Of a stretch of DNA of 16,290 nucleotides, positions 1-7,237 are shown piece after piece. Source of the DNA: an uncultured Sediminicola sp. (GTDB taxonomy: Bacteria > Bacteroidota > Bacteroidia > Flavobacteriales > Flavobacteriaceae); the NCBI GenBank assembly GCA_938039345.1, contig CALHVB010000069.1, forward strand, positions 1-16,290. The letters run 5' to 3'. The notes under the pieces were generated by a model. That model had not been told where the DNA came from. It searched no databases and was given only the letters and a program-made list of their open reading frames with translations. The translations under genes were made by a program, and so were the position numbers. Positions within the stretch are counted from its first letter, which is position 1. Each line of letters opens with the position of its first letter.

Positions 1-1206
1 AGGGTTCCAACCTGGGTAATCTCCATTTAATTCAACTTCAAAACCTGCTAATTCGAAAGCTGATTGTAAAGATTTAGCTAAATCTAATTTTGCAGAATTT
101 ACAGAAGACCTAGTAAGACACTGTACTTCTATTTTCCCTTCCTTAACTACCACACGTGCTAAATTATTAGAAGTTTCTACTAAATTATCCATAGATGCGC
201 TCATAGCATACACCCCGTTATATATTGCATATATAGATTTCAACAATTTATCCTGAGCACCTAAACCCATAACTGTTTTAGGCTTGTTTACCTTATCTAA
301 ACTTACTATTAAATCGGGTTCTGTTATTACTAGTTCATTTTTAATAATAGAACTCCACTCATTTAAAGAGGCTTTAAAAGAATCTATGTGCGCTTTATCT
401 ACTATTACAACAGCAAAACTTTCTCTAGGAATAGCATTTCTTAAACTACCTCCATTAATAGAGGCAATACGAATATTATATGTATTAGAGCTTAAATACA
501 ATAACCTATTCATTATTTTATTAGCATTACCCAATCCTTTATGAATATCTATTCCGCTATGCCCCCCTTTTAAACCTGTAACACTTATTTTAAAGGCTTT
601 TACACTAGTTTTTATAGACTTTTCGTTATATTCTCTTGTAGCAGTAATATCTATACCTCCTGCGCAACCTATATCAATTTCATCATCTTCTTCTGTATCT
701 AAGTTTAAAAGAATATCGCCTTTTAAGATATTAGCTTCTAATCCCATTGCCCCCGTCATACCCGTTTCTTCATCAATAGTAAATAAGGCTTCTAACGGTG
801 GGTGTACTATATCTTTACTTTCTAACAAAGCCATAATAGTTGCCACTCCCAAGCCATTATCTGCACCCAAAGTAGTGCCTTTAGCTTTAACCCAATCGTC
901 ATCAATATACATTTGAATTCCTTGAGTATCGAAATTAAAAGTGGTATCCGTATTTTTCTGATGCACCATATCTAAATGAGACTGAAGTGTTACTATTTTT
1001 CGGTCTTCCATACCTTTAGATGCTGGCTTTCTAATAATAACATTCCCCACAGCATCTTTAAAAGTCTCTAATTCGTTAGAAGCTCCAAAATCTAGCATAA
1101 ACTGTATTACACGTTCTTCTTTTTTGGACGGACGCGGTACCTTATTTAAATCTGCAAACTTATTCCAAACAGCTTGTGGCTGTAATTTACGTACTTCGTT
1201 ACTCAT
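1..1206 (-). CDS. pepD: Aminoacyl-histidine dipeptidase (PepD-like, M20 family), 3' end outside window
   Basis: Cytosolic di-zinc peptidase that hydrolyses Xaa-His and other dipeptides, feeding amino acid recycling. I translated the minus strand from the ATG at 1206-1204; 402 codons are open to the left edge with no stop, so about 80 C-terminal residues are missing compared with the usual ~485. M20 metal-site motifs are all visible: SHLDMVH (H77, D79), GADNGLG (bridging D116), DEET (catalytic E146 and ligand E147) and LDTEE (D170). The inserted lid/dimerisation part begins around GGHSGIDIH (about residues 205-215). The N-terminus (MSNEVRKLQPQAVWNKFADL) is typical for the family. It diverges from the DUF3810 gene and has its own TATTTTTG box at 1226-1233. 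The family is clear from motifs; substrate preference is inferred from family. Confidence 0.93.
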   Translation of the reverse strand, partial: MSNEVRKLQPQAVWNKFADLNKVPRPSKKEERVIQFMLDFGASNELETFKDAVGNVIIRKPASKGMEDRKIVTLQSHLDMVHQKNTDTTFNFDTQGIQMYIDDDWVKAKGTTLGADNGLGVATIMALLESKDIVHPPLEALFTIDEETGMTGAMGLEANILKGDILLNLDTEEDDEIDIGCAGGIDITATREYNEKSIKTSVKAFKISVTGLKGGHSGIDIHKGLGNANKIMNRLLYLSSNTYNIRIASINGGSLRNAIPRESFAVVIVDKAHIDSFKASLNEWSSIIKNELVITEPDLIVSLDKVNKPKTVMGLGAQDKLLKSIYAIYNGVYAMSASMDNLVETSNNLARVVVKEGKIEVQCLTRSSVNSAKLDLAKSLQSAFELAGFEVELNGDYPGWNP

Positions 1207-1225
1207 ATTTTTTTAATTCTAAGCT

Positions 1226-1233
1226 CAAAAATA
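1226..1233 (-). promoter_or_regulatory. Putative -7 promoter box (TAnnTTTG) for pepD
   Basis: On the minus strand the sequence reads TATTTTTG, an exact match to the Bacteroidota -7 consensus TAnnTTTG, 19 bases before the pepD ATG. No clear TTG (-33) is seen at the expected distance, so this is a positional inference. Confidence 0.45.
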
Positions 1234-1266
1234 CACATAGAAAAAGAATCCTGAGATATAATTAGT

Positions 1267-1274
1267 TATTTTTG
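1267..1274 (+). promoter_or_regulatory. Putative -7 promoter box for the DUF3810 gene
   Basis: TATTTTTG matches TAnnTTTG exactly and ends only 5 bases before the ATG at 1280. If it works as a -7 box, transcription would begin at or next to the start codon, giving a leaderless or near-leaderless mRNA. No good -33 TTG is visible. The 10-base string TATTTTTGAG is identical to the pepD box on the other strand. Confidence 0.5.
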
Positions 1275-1279
1275 AGTTA

Positions 1280-2347
1280 ATGAATTCTAAAATTAAAAAT
1301 AGTATTGCTATTGCGCTTATTCCTCAGATATGCATCGTAAAATTATTAGGGTACTTTCCAGAATTTATTGAAAAATATTACAGCTTAAGTATATATCCTA
1401 TTATTTCTATGTTCTCTAGAAGTATTTTAGGAAAGATACCCTTTTCTATAGGTGATATTATATATGGCGTTCTTTTATTTTTAATGTTCAGATATCTTAT
1501 TCTTAAACGAAAAAACATAAAAAAAAATCCCAAATTATTTTTTAGAGATATAGCAATGGTATGCTCAATTTTTTATTTCTTTTTTCATTTATTATGGGGT
1601 TTTAATTACTACCGCGAACCCATTTCTAAAAAACTTAATATTGCAGAAGAACACACAAAAGAAGAACTAATAAACTTTGTTAATGAACTTATTATAAAAA
1701 CAAATACAATACAGTATTCTATAACACAGGATAGCACAGCCATAGTAGCAATCCCATACACAAAAAAAGAAATTTTTAACATTACAATTAATGGGTATCA
1801 ACAGTTAAAAGAAACAATGCCTTTTTTAGCCTACGAAAAAACAAGCCTAAAAAAATCATTATTTAGCACACTATTAACATATATGGGCTACGGTGGTTAC
1901 TTAAACCCTTTTACAAATGAAGCGCAAGTAAATGGACTTATACCTAATTTTAGATATTCTGTAGTTGCTGGGCACGAGATAGGGCACCAAATAGGTTATT
2001 CTGCTGAAAACGAAACTAATTTCATTGGTTACATAGTTACTTCTAACAATTCTGACATCTACTTTAAGTATTCTGCGTATGCCTACGCTTTACGTTATTG
2101 CTTAGCAAACATAAAAAAACAAGATGAGTTTGCTTTTGAAGAACTGTACTGTAAAGTTAACCAAGGCGTAAAAGAGAATTACCAAGAAACATCTAATTTT
2201 TGGAAAGCACATGAAAACCCTCTCGAACCTATTTTTAAAAGCATTTTTAACACCTTTTTAAAAGCTAACAATCAAGAAGACGGTATCAAAAGCTATAGAG
2301 GAGTGGTTTCTTTACTTGTTAATTACCACAAAAAGCACCCATTATAA
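1280..2347 (+). CDS. DUF3810 family membrane protein with HExxH zinc-protease motif
   Basis: A 355-residue protein I assign to DUF3810, a family common in Bacteroidota with no firmly established function. Hydrophobic segments lie at about residues 8-24, 58-75 and 91-107, followed by WGFNYYREP and a long soluble part. The soluble part carries HEIGH (H232, E233, H236), followed by GYSAENETNF, where E243 or E245 could be the third zinc ligand, as in gluzincin-like peptidases. The YMGYGGYLNPFTNEAQVNG stretch (residues 201-219) is probably the substrate-facing strand. I infer a membrane-anchored metallopeptidase; substrate and side of the membrane are unknown. The ATG at 1280 is chosen because it begins the hydrophobic N-terminus and lies just behind a promoter-like box. 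It diverges from pepD and is followed after 55 bases by an RNA methyltransferase gene. Confidence 0.85.
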   Translation: MNSKIKNSIAIALIPQICIVKLLGYFPEFIEKYYSLSIYPIISMFSRSILGKIPFSIGDIIYGVLLFLMFRYLILKRKNIKKNPKLFFRDIAMVCSIFYFFFHLLWGFNYYREPISKKLNIAEEHTKEELINFVNELIIKTNTIQYSITQDSTAIVAIPYTKKEIFNITINGYQQLKETMPFLAYEKTSLKKSLFSTLLTYMGYGGYLNPFTNEAQVNGLIPNFRYSVVAGHEIGHQIGYSAENETNFIGYIVTSNNSDIYFKYSAYAYALRYCLANIKKQDEFAFEELYCKVNQGVKENYQETSNFWKAHENPLEPIFKSIFNTFLKANNQEDGIKSYRGVVSLLVNYHKKHPL

Positions 2348-2389
2348 ACATCAACCTTAAGTTTAAAAAACTATTTAATGGGATTAGGT

Positions 2390-2397
2390 TATTTTTG
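2390..2397 (+). promoter_or_regulatory. Putative -7 promoter box for the TrmH-family gene
   Basis: TATTTTTG, an exact TAnnTTTG match, ends 5 bases before the ATG at 2403. This is the same spacing as in front of the DUF3810 gene and again implies a leaderless start. No clear -33 TTG. Confidence 0.5.
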
Positions 2398-2402
2398 CAG
2401 TA

Positions 2403-3212
2403 ATGAAAGAAATAAAACTTATTAGTAGCATACAAAACCCACTAGTAAAAAAAATTACTTTACTAAAAGAAAAATCCCGTGAACGTAAAAAAACGGGGCT
2501 TTTTGTTATTGAAGGAGTAAGAGAATTACAATTAGCATTAAAAGCTGATTATAAAATAGATGCTATATTCTTTTATGCTAATATTATTTCTATAGATAAA
2601 GTAACTGGTTTATTTAATACCACAGACCAACCTATTACGTTTATTGAAGTATCTAAAGAAGTATATCAAAAAATAGCCTACAGAGAAACTACAGAAGGAG
2701 TATTAGCAATTGCATTTTCTAAATTACATCCGTTAGAAGAACTCATATTAGAAAATAAAAAACCTTTAATTTTAGTTGCAGAAGCACCCGAAAAACCTGG
2801 TAATATAGGAGCGTTACTACGTACTGCTGATGCCGCAAATATAGATGCTGTTATTATAGCTAACCCTAAAAGTGATATTTACAATCCAAACATAATTAGA
2901 TCCAGCGTTGGATGTGTTTTTACCAATACAATTGCCATAGGTGATACAAAAGAAATTATTAGTTTTTTAGTAAAACAAAACATTAATATCTATTGTGCAG
3001 CACTATCTGCCTCTAAAAACTATATAGAAACAAACTTTAACACAAGTAGTGCAATTGTAGTAGGCACTGAAGCCACAGGCCTCTCTAATGAATGGTTAGA
3101 GAACTCTAGTCAGAATATTATTATACCCATGGAAGGGGAAATAGATTCCATGAATGTATCTGTATCCGCAGCAATACTTATCTTTGAAGCTAAACGACAG
3201 CGTAGTTTATAA
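2403..3212 (+). CDS. SpoU/TrmH-family RNA 2'-O-methyltransferase
   Basis: Transfers a methyl group from S-adenosylmethionine to a ribose 2'-OH in tRNA or rRNA. The 269 residues are a normal length for the RlmB/TsnR-like branch. The N-terminal part (about 1-105) is the substrate-binding domain, with the typical opening ISSIQNPLVKKITLLKEKS and FVIEGVRELQLAL. The C-terminal SPOUT knot domain (about 120-266) shows all three motifs: motif 1 with KPGNIGALLRTAD (N134, R140), motif 2 VGTEATGLS (220-228) and motif 3 IPMEGEIDSMNVSVSAA (241-257), which form the AdoMet pocket. The exact nucleotide modified cannot be read from sequence. The next gene starts 32 bases downstream with no promoter-like box or terminator between, so the two probably share a transcript. 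Confidence 0.92.
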   Translation: MKEIKLISSIQNPLVKKITLLKEKSRERKKTGLFVIEGVRELQLALKADYKIDAIFFYANIISIDKVTGLFNTTDQPITFIEVSKEVYQKIAYRETTEGVLAIAFSKLHPLEELILENKKPLILVAEAPEKPGNIGALLRTADAANIDAVIIANPKSDIYNPNIIRSSVGCVFTNTIAIGDTKEIISFLVKQNINIYCAALSASKNYIETNFNTSSAIVVGTEATGLSNEWLENSSQNIIIPMEGEIDSMNVSVSAAILIFEAKRQRSL

Positions 3213-3244
3213 AAAAACGCCTCCAAACTTTCTATACCATAAAA

Positions 3245-4474
3245 ATGAATACAAATTTATTTTATATAATAATTGCCATACTTGTTATTCAGTTTATAAT
3301 TGAAACAGTATTAGATTATTTAAATGCTAAAAAATATAACGATCCAGTTCCTGAAGAATTAAACGATGTTTTTAACTTAGAGGAATACAAAAAATCTCAG
3401 GAATACAAAAAAGCAAATTATACATTCGGAATAATTTCATCTAGCTTTTCGCTTATTATCACTATTCTTTTTTTACTATTTGGAGGATTTAATTGGGTAG
3501 ATACTATAGCTAGGAGCTTTACGGATAATCCAATTTTAATAGCTTTAATATTTTTTGGAATTATTATGCTTGGGTCAGATATTATAACTACGCCTTTCTC
3601 TTACTACAATACTTTTGTGATAGAAGAAAAATTTGGTTTTAATAAATCTACAAAAAAACTGTTTTTTTTAGATAAGATAAAAGGCTGGGGAATGACAATA
3701 ATTCTTGGTGGAGCTATTTTATCCCTTATTATATGGTTTTTTCAGTGGGCTGGGACTAATTTTTGGATATATACATGGGCGGTTATTGCACTATTCTCTG
3801 TTTTCATGAATATGTTTTACAGCAAATTAATTGTTCCCTTATTTAATAAACAAACCCCATTAGAAAACGGTTCTTTAAAAACAAAAATAGAAGCATATGC
3901 AAAAAAAGTAGGCTTTGAGCTTCAAAATATTTTTGTGATAGATGGCTCTAAAAGATCTACAAAAGCTAACGCCTACTTTTCTGGTTTTGGGAAAGAAAAA
4001 AGAATAACTCTTTACGATACATTAATTAATGATTTGGATGAAGATGAAATTGTAGCAGTTTTAGCCCATGAAGTTGGCCATTACAAACGAAAACACATCG
4101 TTTTTAACTTAATAACATCCATTCTATTAACTGGTTTAACATTATTTATTTTATCAATTTTTATAAATAACCCACAAATATCCTTGGCTATTGGCGTTTC
4201 AACTCCAAGTTTTCATGCTGCATTAATAAGTTTTGGAATTTTATATAGCCCCATTTCTGAGATTACAGGACTGATAATGAATTATTTATCAAGAAAATTC
4301 GAATACCAAGCAGATGATTATGCTAAAGATACATTTGCAGCTACTCCACTAATAACATCGCTAAAAAAATTATCAAAAAATAGCTTAAGCAACCTAACAC
4401 CACATGCTGCGTATGTATTTATGCACTATTCTCACCCACCACTCATTGCCAGAATACACAATTTAAAGGCATAA
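3245..4474 (+). CDS. M48 family zinc metalloprotease (Ste24/CAAX protease-like)
   Basis: An integral membrane zinc protease of the Ste24 type, 409 residues. The eukaryotic relatives cleave prenylated CAAX proteins; in bacteria, which lack that system, the family is thought to take part in membrane protein quality control. Predicted membrane segments lie at about residues 4-22, 62-82, 96-112, 151-168, 174-192, 287-307 and 321-340. The active site is HEVGH (H275, E276, H279), and the third ligand is E353 in KFEYQADDYA, with D357 also conserved. The C-terminal HYSHPPLIARI (394-404) is the family's usual closing motif. The first ATG at 3245 begins a membrane segment and is a natural start. It sits 32 bases behind the methyltransferase gene and 40 bases before rel. 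Confidence 0.93.
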   Translation: MNTNLFYIIIAILVIQFIIETVLDYLNAKKYNDPVPEELNDVFNLEEYKKSQEYKKANYTFGIISSSFSLIITILFLLFGGFNWVDTIARSFTDNPILIALIFFGIIMLGSDIITTPFSYYNTFVIEEKFGFNKSTKKLFFLDKIKGWGMTIILGGAILSLIIWFFQWAGTNFWIYTWAVIALFSVFMNMFYSKLIVPLFNKQTPLENGSLKTKIEAYAKKVGFELQNIFVIDGSKRSTKANAYFSGFGKEKRITLYDTLINDLDEDEIVAVLAHEVGHYKRKHIVFNLITSILLTGLTLFILSIFINNPQISLAIGVSTPSFHAALISFGILYSPISEITGLIMNYLSRKFEYQADDYAKDTFAATPLITSLKKLSKNSLSNLTPHAAYVFMHYSHPPLIARIHNLKA

Positions 4475-4480
4475 ATATTG

Positions 4481-4511
4481 TTGTATACTAATAAAGATTA
4501 TGCTATTTTAG
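4481..4511 (+). promoter_or_regulatory. Putative promoter for rel (TTG-N20-TATTTTAG)
   Basis: A TTG at 4481-4483 and TATTTTAG at 4504-4511 (one mismatch from TAnnTTTG) are 20 bases apart, the spacing expected for the Bacteroidota -33/-7 promoter. The box ends 3 bases before ATG 4515 and 6 before ATG 4518. It is the only promoter candidate here upstream of which both elements stand at the normal distance. Confidence 0.5.
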
Positions 4512-4514
4512 TTT

Positions 4515-6722
4515 ATGATGACGGAAGCTGCCATAGAAAAAGAAAACAAAGAAATTGCACAGCAATATAAAGAGCTGCTGCGTATAAGCTATCAAAGTCT
4601 TACTGATGACGATAAAAAACTTATACGCTCTGCTTTTGACACTGCTGTAGATGCCCATAAAGAACAAAGAAGAAAATCGGGTGAAGCATATATATTTCAC
4701 CCTATTGCTGTAGCTAAAATTGTAGCTTCAGAAATTGGATTGGATGCTGTTTCTATTGCATCCGCTTTACTACATGATGTTGTTGAAGACACCGAATATA
4801 CTTTAGATGATATTGAACGTATGTTTGGGGAAACTGTTGCTAGAATTGTAGACGGACTCACCAAAATTGCGCACCTTAAAAAGGACATGAATATCTCTCA
4901 GCAAGCAGAGAATTTTAGAAAAATGCTCCTTACGCTTAATGATGATATTAGAGTTATAATTATAAAAATTGCCGATCGTTATCACAATATGCTTACCATG
5001 GATTCTATGCCAGAGCATAAGCAAGTAAAAATAGCATCAGAAACACTTTACATTTATGCTCCCTTAGCGCATAGAATTGGTCTGTATAATATTAAGACCG
5101 AATTAGAAGACTTAAGTTTAAAATATACAGAACCAAATGTTTATAGAGACATTTCGGATAAAATAGAAGAAACAAAAGAAGAACAACAAGCGTATATTGA
5201 TGCTTTTACTGGTACAATTCAGAATTCTTTAGATAGAGAAGGTTTAGATTACATTATTAAAGGAAGAATGAAATCTATCTATTCTATCCGACGAAAGATG
5301 AAAGTTCAAAATGTTCCTTTTGAACAAATCTATGATAAGTTTGCTATTCGTGTTATATACAAATCGGACAGGCCAAACGAAAAATTCTTAGCTTGGAAAA
5401 TTTATTCTATAGTTACAGATAATTTTACTCCCAATCCTGTACGTTTAAGAGACTGGATTTCTTCTCCCAAATCTACTGGATATGAAGCCTTACACATTAC
5501 TGTAATGGGTCCAAAAGGGAAATGGGTAGAAGTACAAATACGCAGTGAGCGTATGCACGAAATTGCTGAGAAAGGTTATGCTGCGCATTTTAAATACAAA
5601 CATGGCGACCAAAAAGAACAAGGAATAGAAATTTGGTTAAACAGGTTACAAGAAGCTTTAGAAAACGCCAATACAAATGCTGTTGATTTTGTAGAAGAAT
5701 TTAAACTTAATTTATATTCAAAAGAAATTTTTGTATTTACTCCTCAAGGAGAATTAAAATCGCTACCTAAAGGAGCTACACCATTAGATTTTTCTTTTAA
5801 CATACACACGGAAGTAGGCATGCGCACTCGTGGTGCTAAAGTTAACGGGAAATTAGTTCCGTTAAACACAGTACTACATAGTGGAGACCAAGTAGAAATA
5901 ATAACCTCTGACCAGGCAAGGCCAAACCAAAATTGGTTAGACTACGCAACTACGGCTAGAGCTAGAGCAAAAATAAAATCATCTTTACGAGAAGAAAAGA
6001 AAAGCGTTGCCTTAGAAGGAAAAGAAATTCTCAGAAGAAAATTAAAATCGCAAAAAATAACACTTAACGAAGATACCATAAACAAAATGGTAACCTTCTT
6101 TAAACTAAAAACTAGCTTAGATCTCTTTTACAGAGTTGGTATAGGAGCTATAGACAACCAAAGATTAAAAGATTTTGCTTCTACTTATAATAATGCCTTT
6201 ATAAGTTTCTTTAAAAACAAAATAAGAAGAACTCCAGCTCCTAAAGAAATAGATAAGGAAGAAATTACTGCTAAATACAATTTATTAGTATTTGGTGGTG
6301 AAGAAGAAAAGTTACCGTACATACTTTCGCAATGCTGCAACCCAATACCCGGAGATGATGTTTTTGGATTTGTTAGTGTTAATGAAGGTATTAAAGTGCA
6401 CTCTAAAAATTGCCCTAATGCTATTTCATTACAATCTAACTACGCCTACCGAATTATTTCAGCTAAATGGATAGATTCTTCGCAACAAGAATTTTCTTCT
6501 GAAATAACTTTAAGTGGTATAGATAACCTTGGTATTGTAAGTCAAATTACAGATATTATTTCTGGAAACATGCATGTAAACATGCGATCTATTAATTTCA
6601 CTACTGATGGTGGTACTTTTTCTGGTAAAATAACAGTTGTGGTAAAAAATAATGCTACACTTAAAAAGCTAGTAGACAACCTAAAAACAATTAACGGTAT
6701 AGACAAAGTTACTAGAATTTAA
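4515..6722 (+). CDS. rel: Bifunctional (p)ppGpp synthetase/hydrolase (Rel/SpoT)
   Basis: Long RelA/SpoT homologue that makes (p)ppGpp from ATP and GDP/GTP and also hydrolyses it, controlling the stringent response. The 735 residues show the full architecture. The HD hydrolase (about 25-200) has H62, H87-D88, E91-D92 and D154 in ADRYHNM, so it looks active. The synthetase (about 245-365) has KGRMKSIYSI, D274 in IYDKFAIRV, YEALHITV and E339 in VEVQIR, so it also looks active. The charge motif at 310-313 is RLRD, the RxKD class of bifunctional enzymes rather than EFDD of synthesis-only RelA. TGS domain at about 403-464, helical linker, CC/zinc-finger region with C607, C608, H629 and C633, and a C-terminal ACT domain at about 660-735. 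The start is ambiguous by one codon (ATG 4515 or 4518). Fur and purA follow on the same strand. A single intact long Rel fits a flavobacterium. Confidence 0.97.
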   Translation: MMTEAAIEKENKEIAQQYKELLRISYQSLTDDDKKLIRSAFDTAVDAHKEQRRKSGEAYIFHPIAVAKIVASEIGLDAVSIASALLHDVVEDTEYTLDDIERMFGETVARIVDGLTKIAHLKKDMNISQQAENFRKMLLTLNDDIRVIIIKIADRYHNMLTMDSMPEHKQVKIASETLYIYAPLAHRIGLYNIKTELEDLSLKYTEPNVYRDISDKIEETKEEQQAYIDAFTGTIQNSLDREGLDYIIKGRMKSIYSIRRKMKVQNVPFEQIYDKFAIRVIYKSDRPNEKFLAWKIYSIVTDNFTPNPVRLRDWISSPKSTGYEALHITVMGPKGKWVEVQIRSERMHEIAEKGYAAHFKYKHGDQKEQGIEIWLNRLQEALENANTNAVDFVEEFKLNLYSKEIFVFTPQGELKSLPKGATPLDFSFNIHTEVGMRTRGAKVNGKLVPLNTVLHSGDQVEIITSDQARPNQNWLDYATTARARAKIKSSLREEKKSVALEGKEILRRKLKSQKITLNEDTINKMVTFFKLKTSLDLFYRVGIGAIDNQRLKDFASTYNNAFISFFKNKIRRTPAPKEIDKEEITAKYNLLVFGGEEEKLPYILSQCCNPIPGDDVFGFVSVNEGIKVHSKNCPNAISLQSNYAYRIISAKWIDSSQQEFSSEITLSGIDNLGIVSQITDIISGNMHVNMRSINFTTDGGTFSGKITVVVKNNATLKKLVDNLKTINGIDKVTRI

Positions 6723-6732
6723 ATATTAACAT

Positions 6733-6740
6733 TACCTTTG
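6733..6740 (+). promoter_or_regulatory. Putative -7 promoter box for the Fur-family gene
   Basis: TACCTTTG matches TAnnTTTG exactly, and lies just after the rel stop codon. Its last three bases are the TTG that could be misread as a start codon, so the real start should be the ATG at 6756 or 6765. An imperfect -33 (TTA at 6709-6711) is 21 bases upstream. Confidence 0.45.
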
Positions 6741-6755
6741 CAAAATATCGTAGTA

Positions 6756-7208
6756 ATGACTAAAATGGGTAGTACTAAAAATCAGGAAATTGTAAAAAAT
6801 GTATTCACTTCTTTTTTAGAAGAGAACGGACATAGAAAAACACCGGAACGTTACGCTATTCTACAAGAAATATATGACAGCGAAGATCATTTTGATATAG
6901 AATCTCTCTATATTAATATGAAAAATAAAAACTACAGAGTAAGTAGAGCTACGTTATATAATACCATAGAACTCTTAATGGATTGCAAATTGGTTAGAAA
7001 ACATCAATTTGGAAAAAACCAAGCCCAGTATGAAAAATCATACTTTGATAGGCAGCACGATCATGTTATCCTAACAGATACAGGAAAAGTAATAGAGTTC
7101 TGTGATCCAAGAATACAATCCATAAAAAAAACTATCGAAGAAGTGTTTGATATTAAAATCAGTAATCACTCATTATACTTTTACGGTACCAAGAATAAAG
7201 AAGAATAG
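6756..7208 (+). CDS. Fur-family transcriptional regulator lacking the CxxC zinc site
   Basis: Dimeric metal-responsive DNA-binding repressor of the Fur/PerR superfamily, 150 residues from ATG 6756. An in-frame TTG at 6738 would add six residues but lies inside a promoter-like box, so I reject it; ATG 6765 is also possible. The winged helix covers about residues 15-85, with [16 protein letters not shown] and the recognition helix near [14 protein letters not shown]. The C-terminal dimerisation/metal domain has [18 protein letters not shown] and NHSLYFYG. H45, H101, D102, H103 and H138 are candidate ligands of the sensory site. Positions that hold the structural cysteines in E. coli Fur (CxxC) are L106 and T109 here, so that zinc site is absent; C77 and C116 are the only cysteines. 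Whether it senses iron, zinc or peroxide cannot be decided. It follows rel and precedes purA by 29 bases. Confidence 0.9.
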   Translation: MTKMGSTKNQEIVKNVFTSFLEENGHRKTPERYAILQEIYDSEDHFDIESLYINMKNKNYRVSRATLYNTIELLMDCKLVRKHQFGKNQAQYEKSYFDRQHDHVILTDTGKVIEFCDPRIQSIKKTIEEVFDIKISNHSLYFYGTKNKEE

Positions 7209-7237
7209 ATTAAATAATTAATTCAATTACAAACTAC

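Noticed and set aside
284..544. 86-residue open frame on the plus strand
   Set aside because: It lies wholly antisense to pepD, whose minus-strand frame has all M20 motifs; hydrophobic, low-complexity translation is typical of a shadow frame.
6292..6474. 60-residue plus-strand frame inside rel
   Set aside because: It overlaps the zinc-finger part of rel in another frame; the rel frame is intact and conserved, so this is a shadow and not a frameshift.
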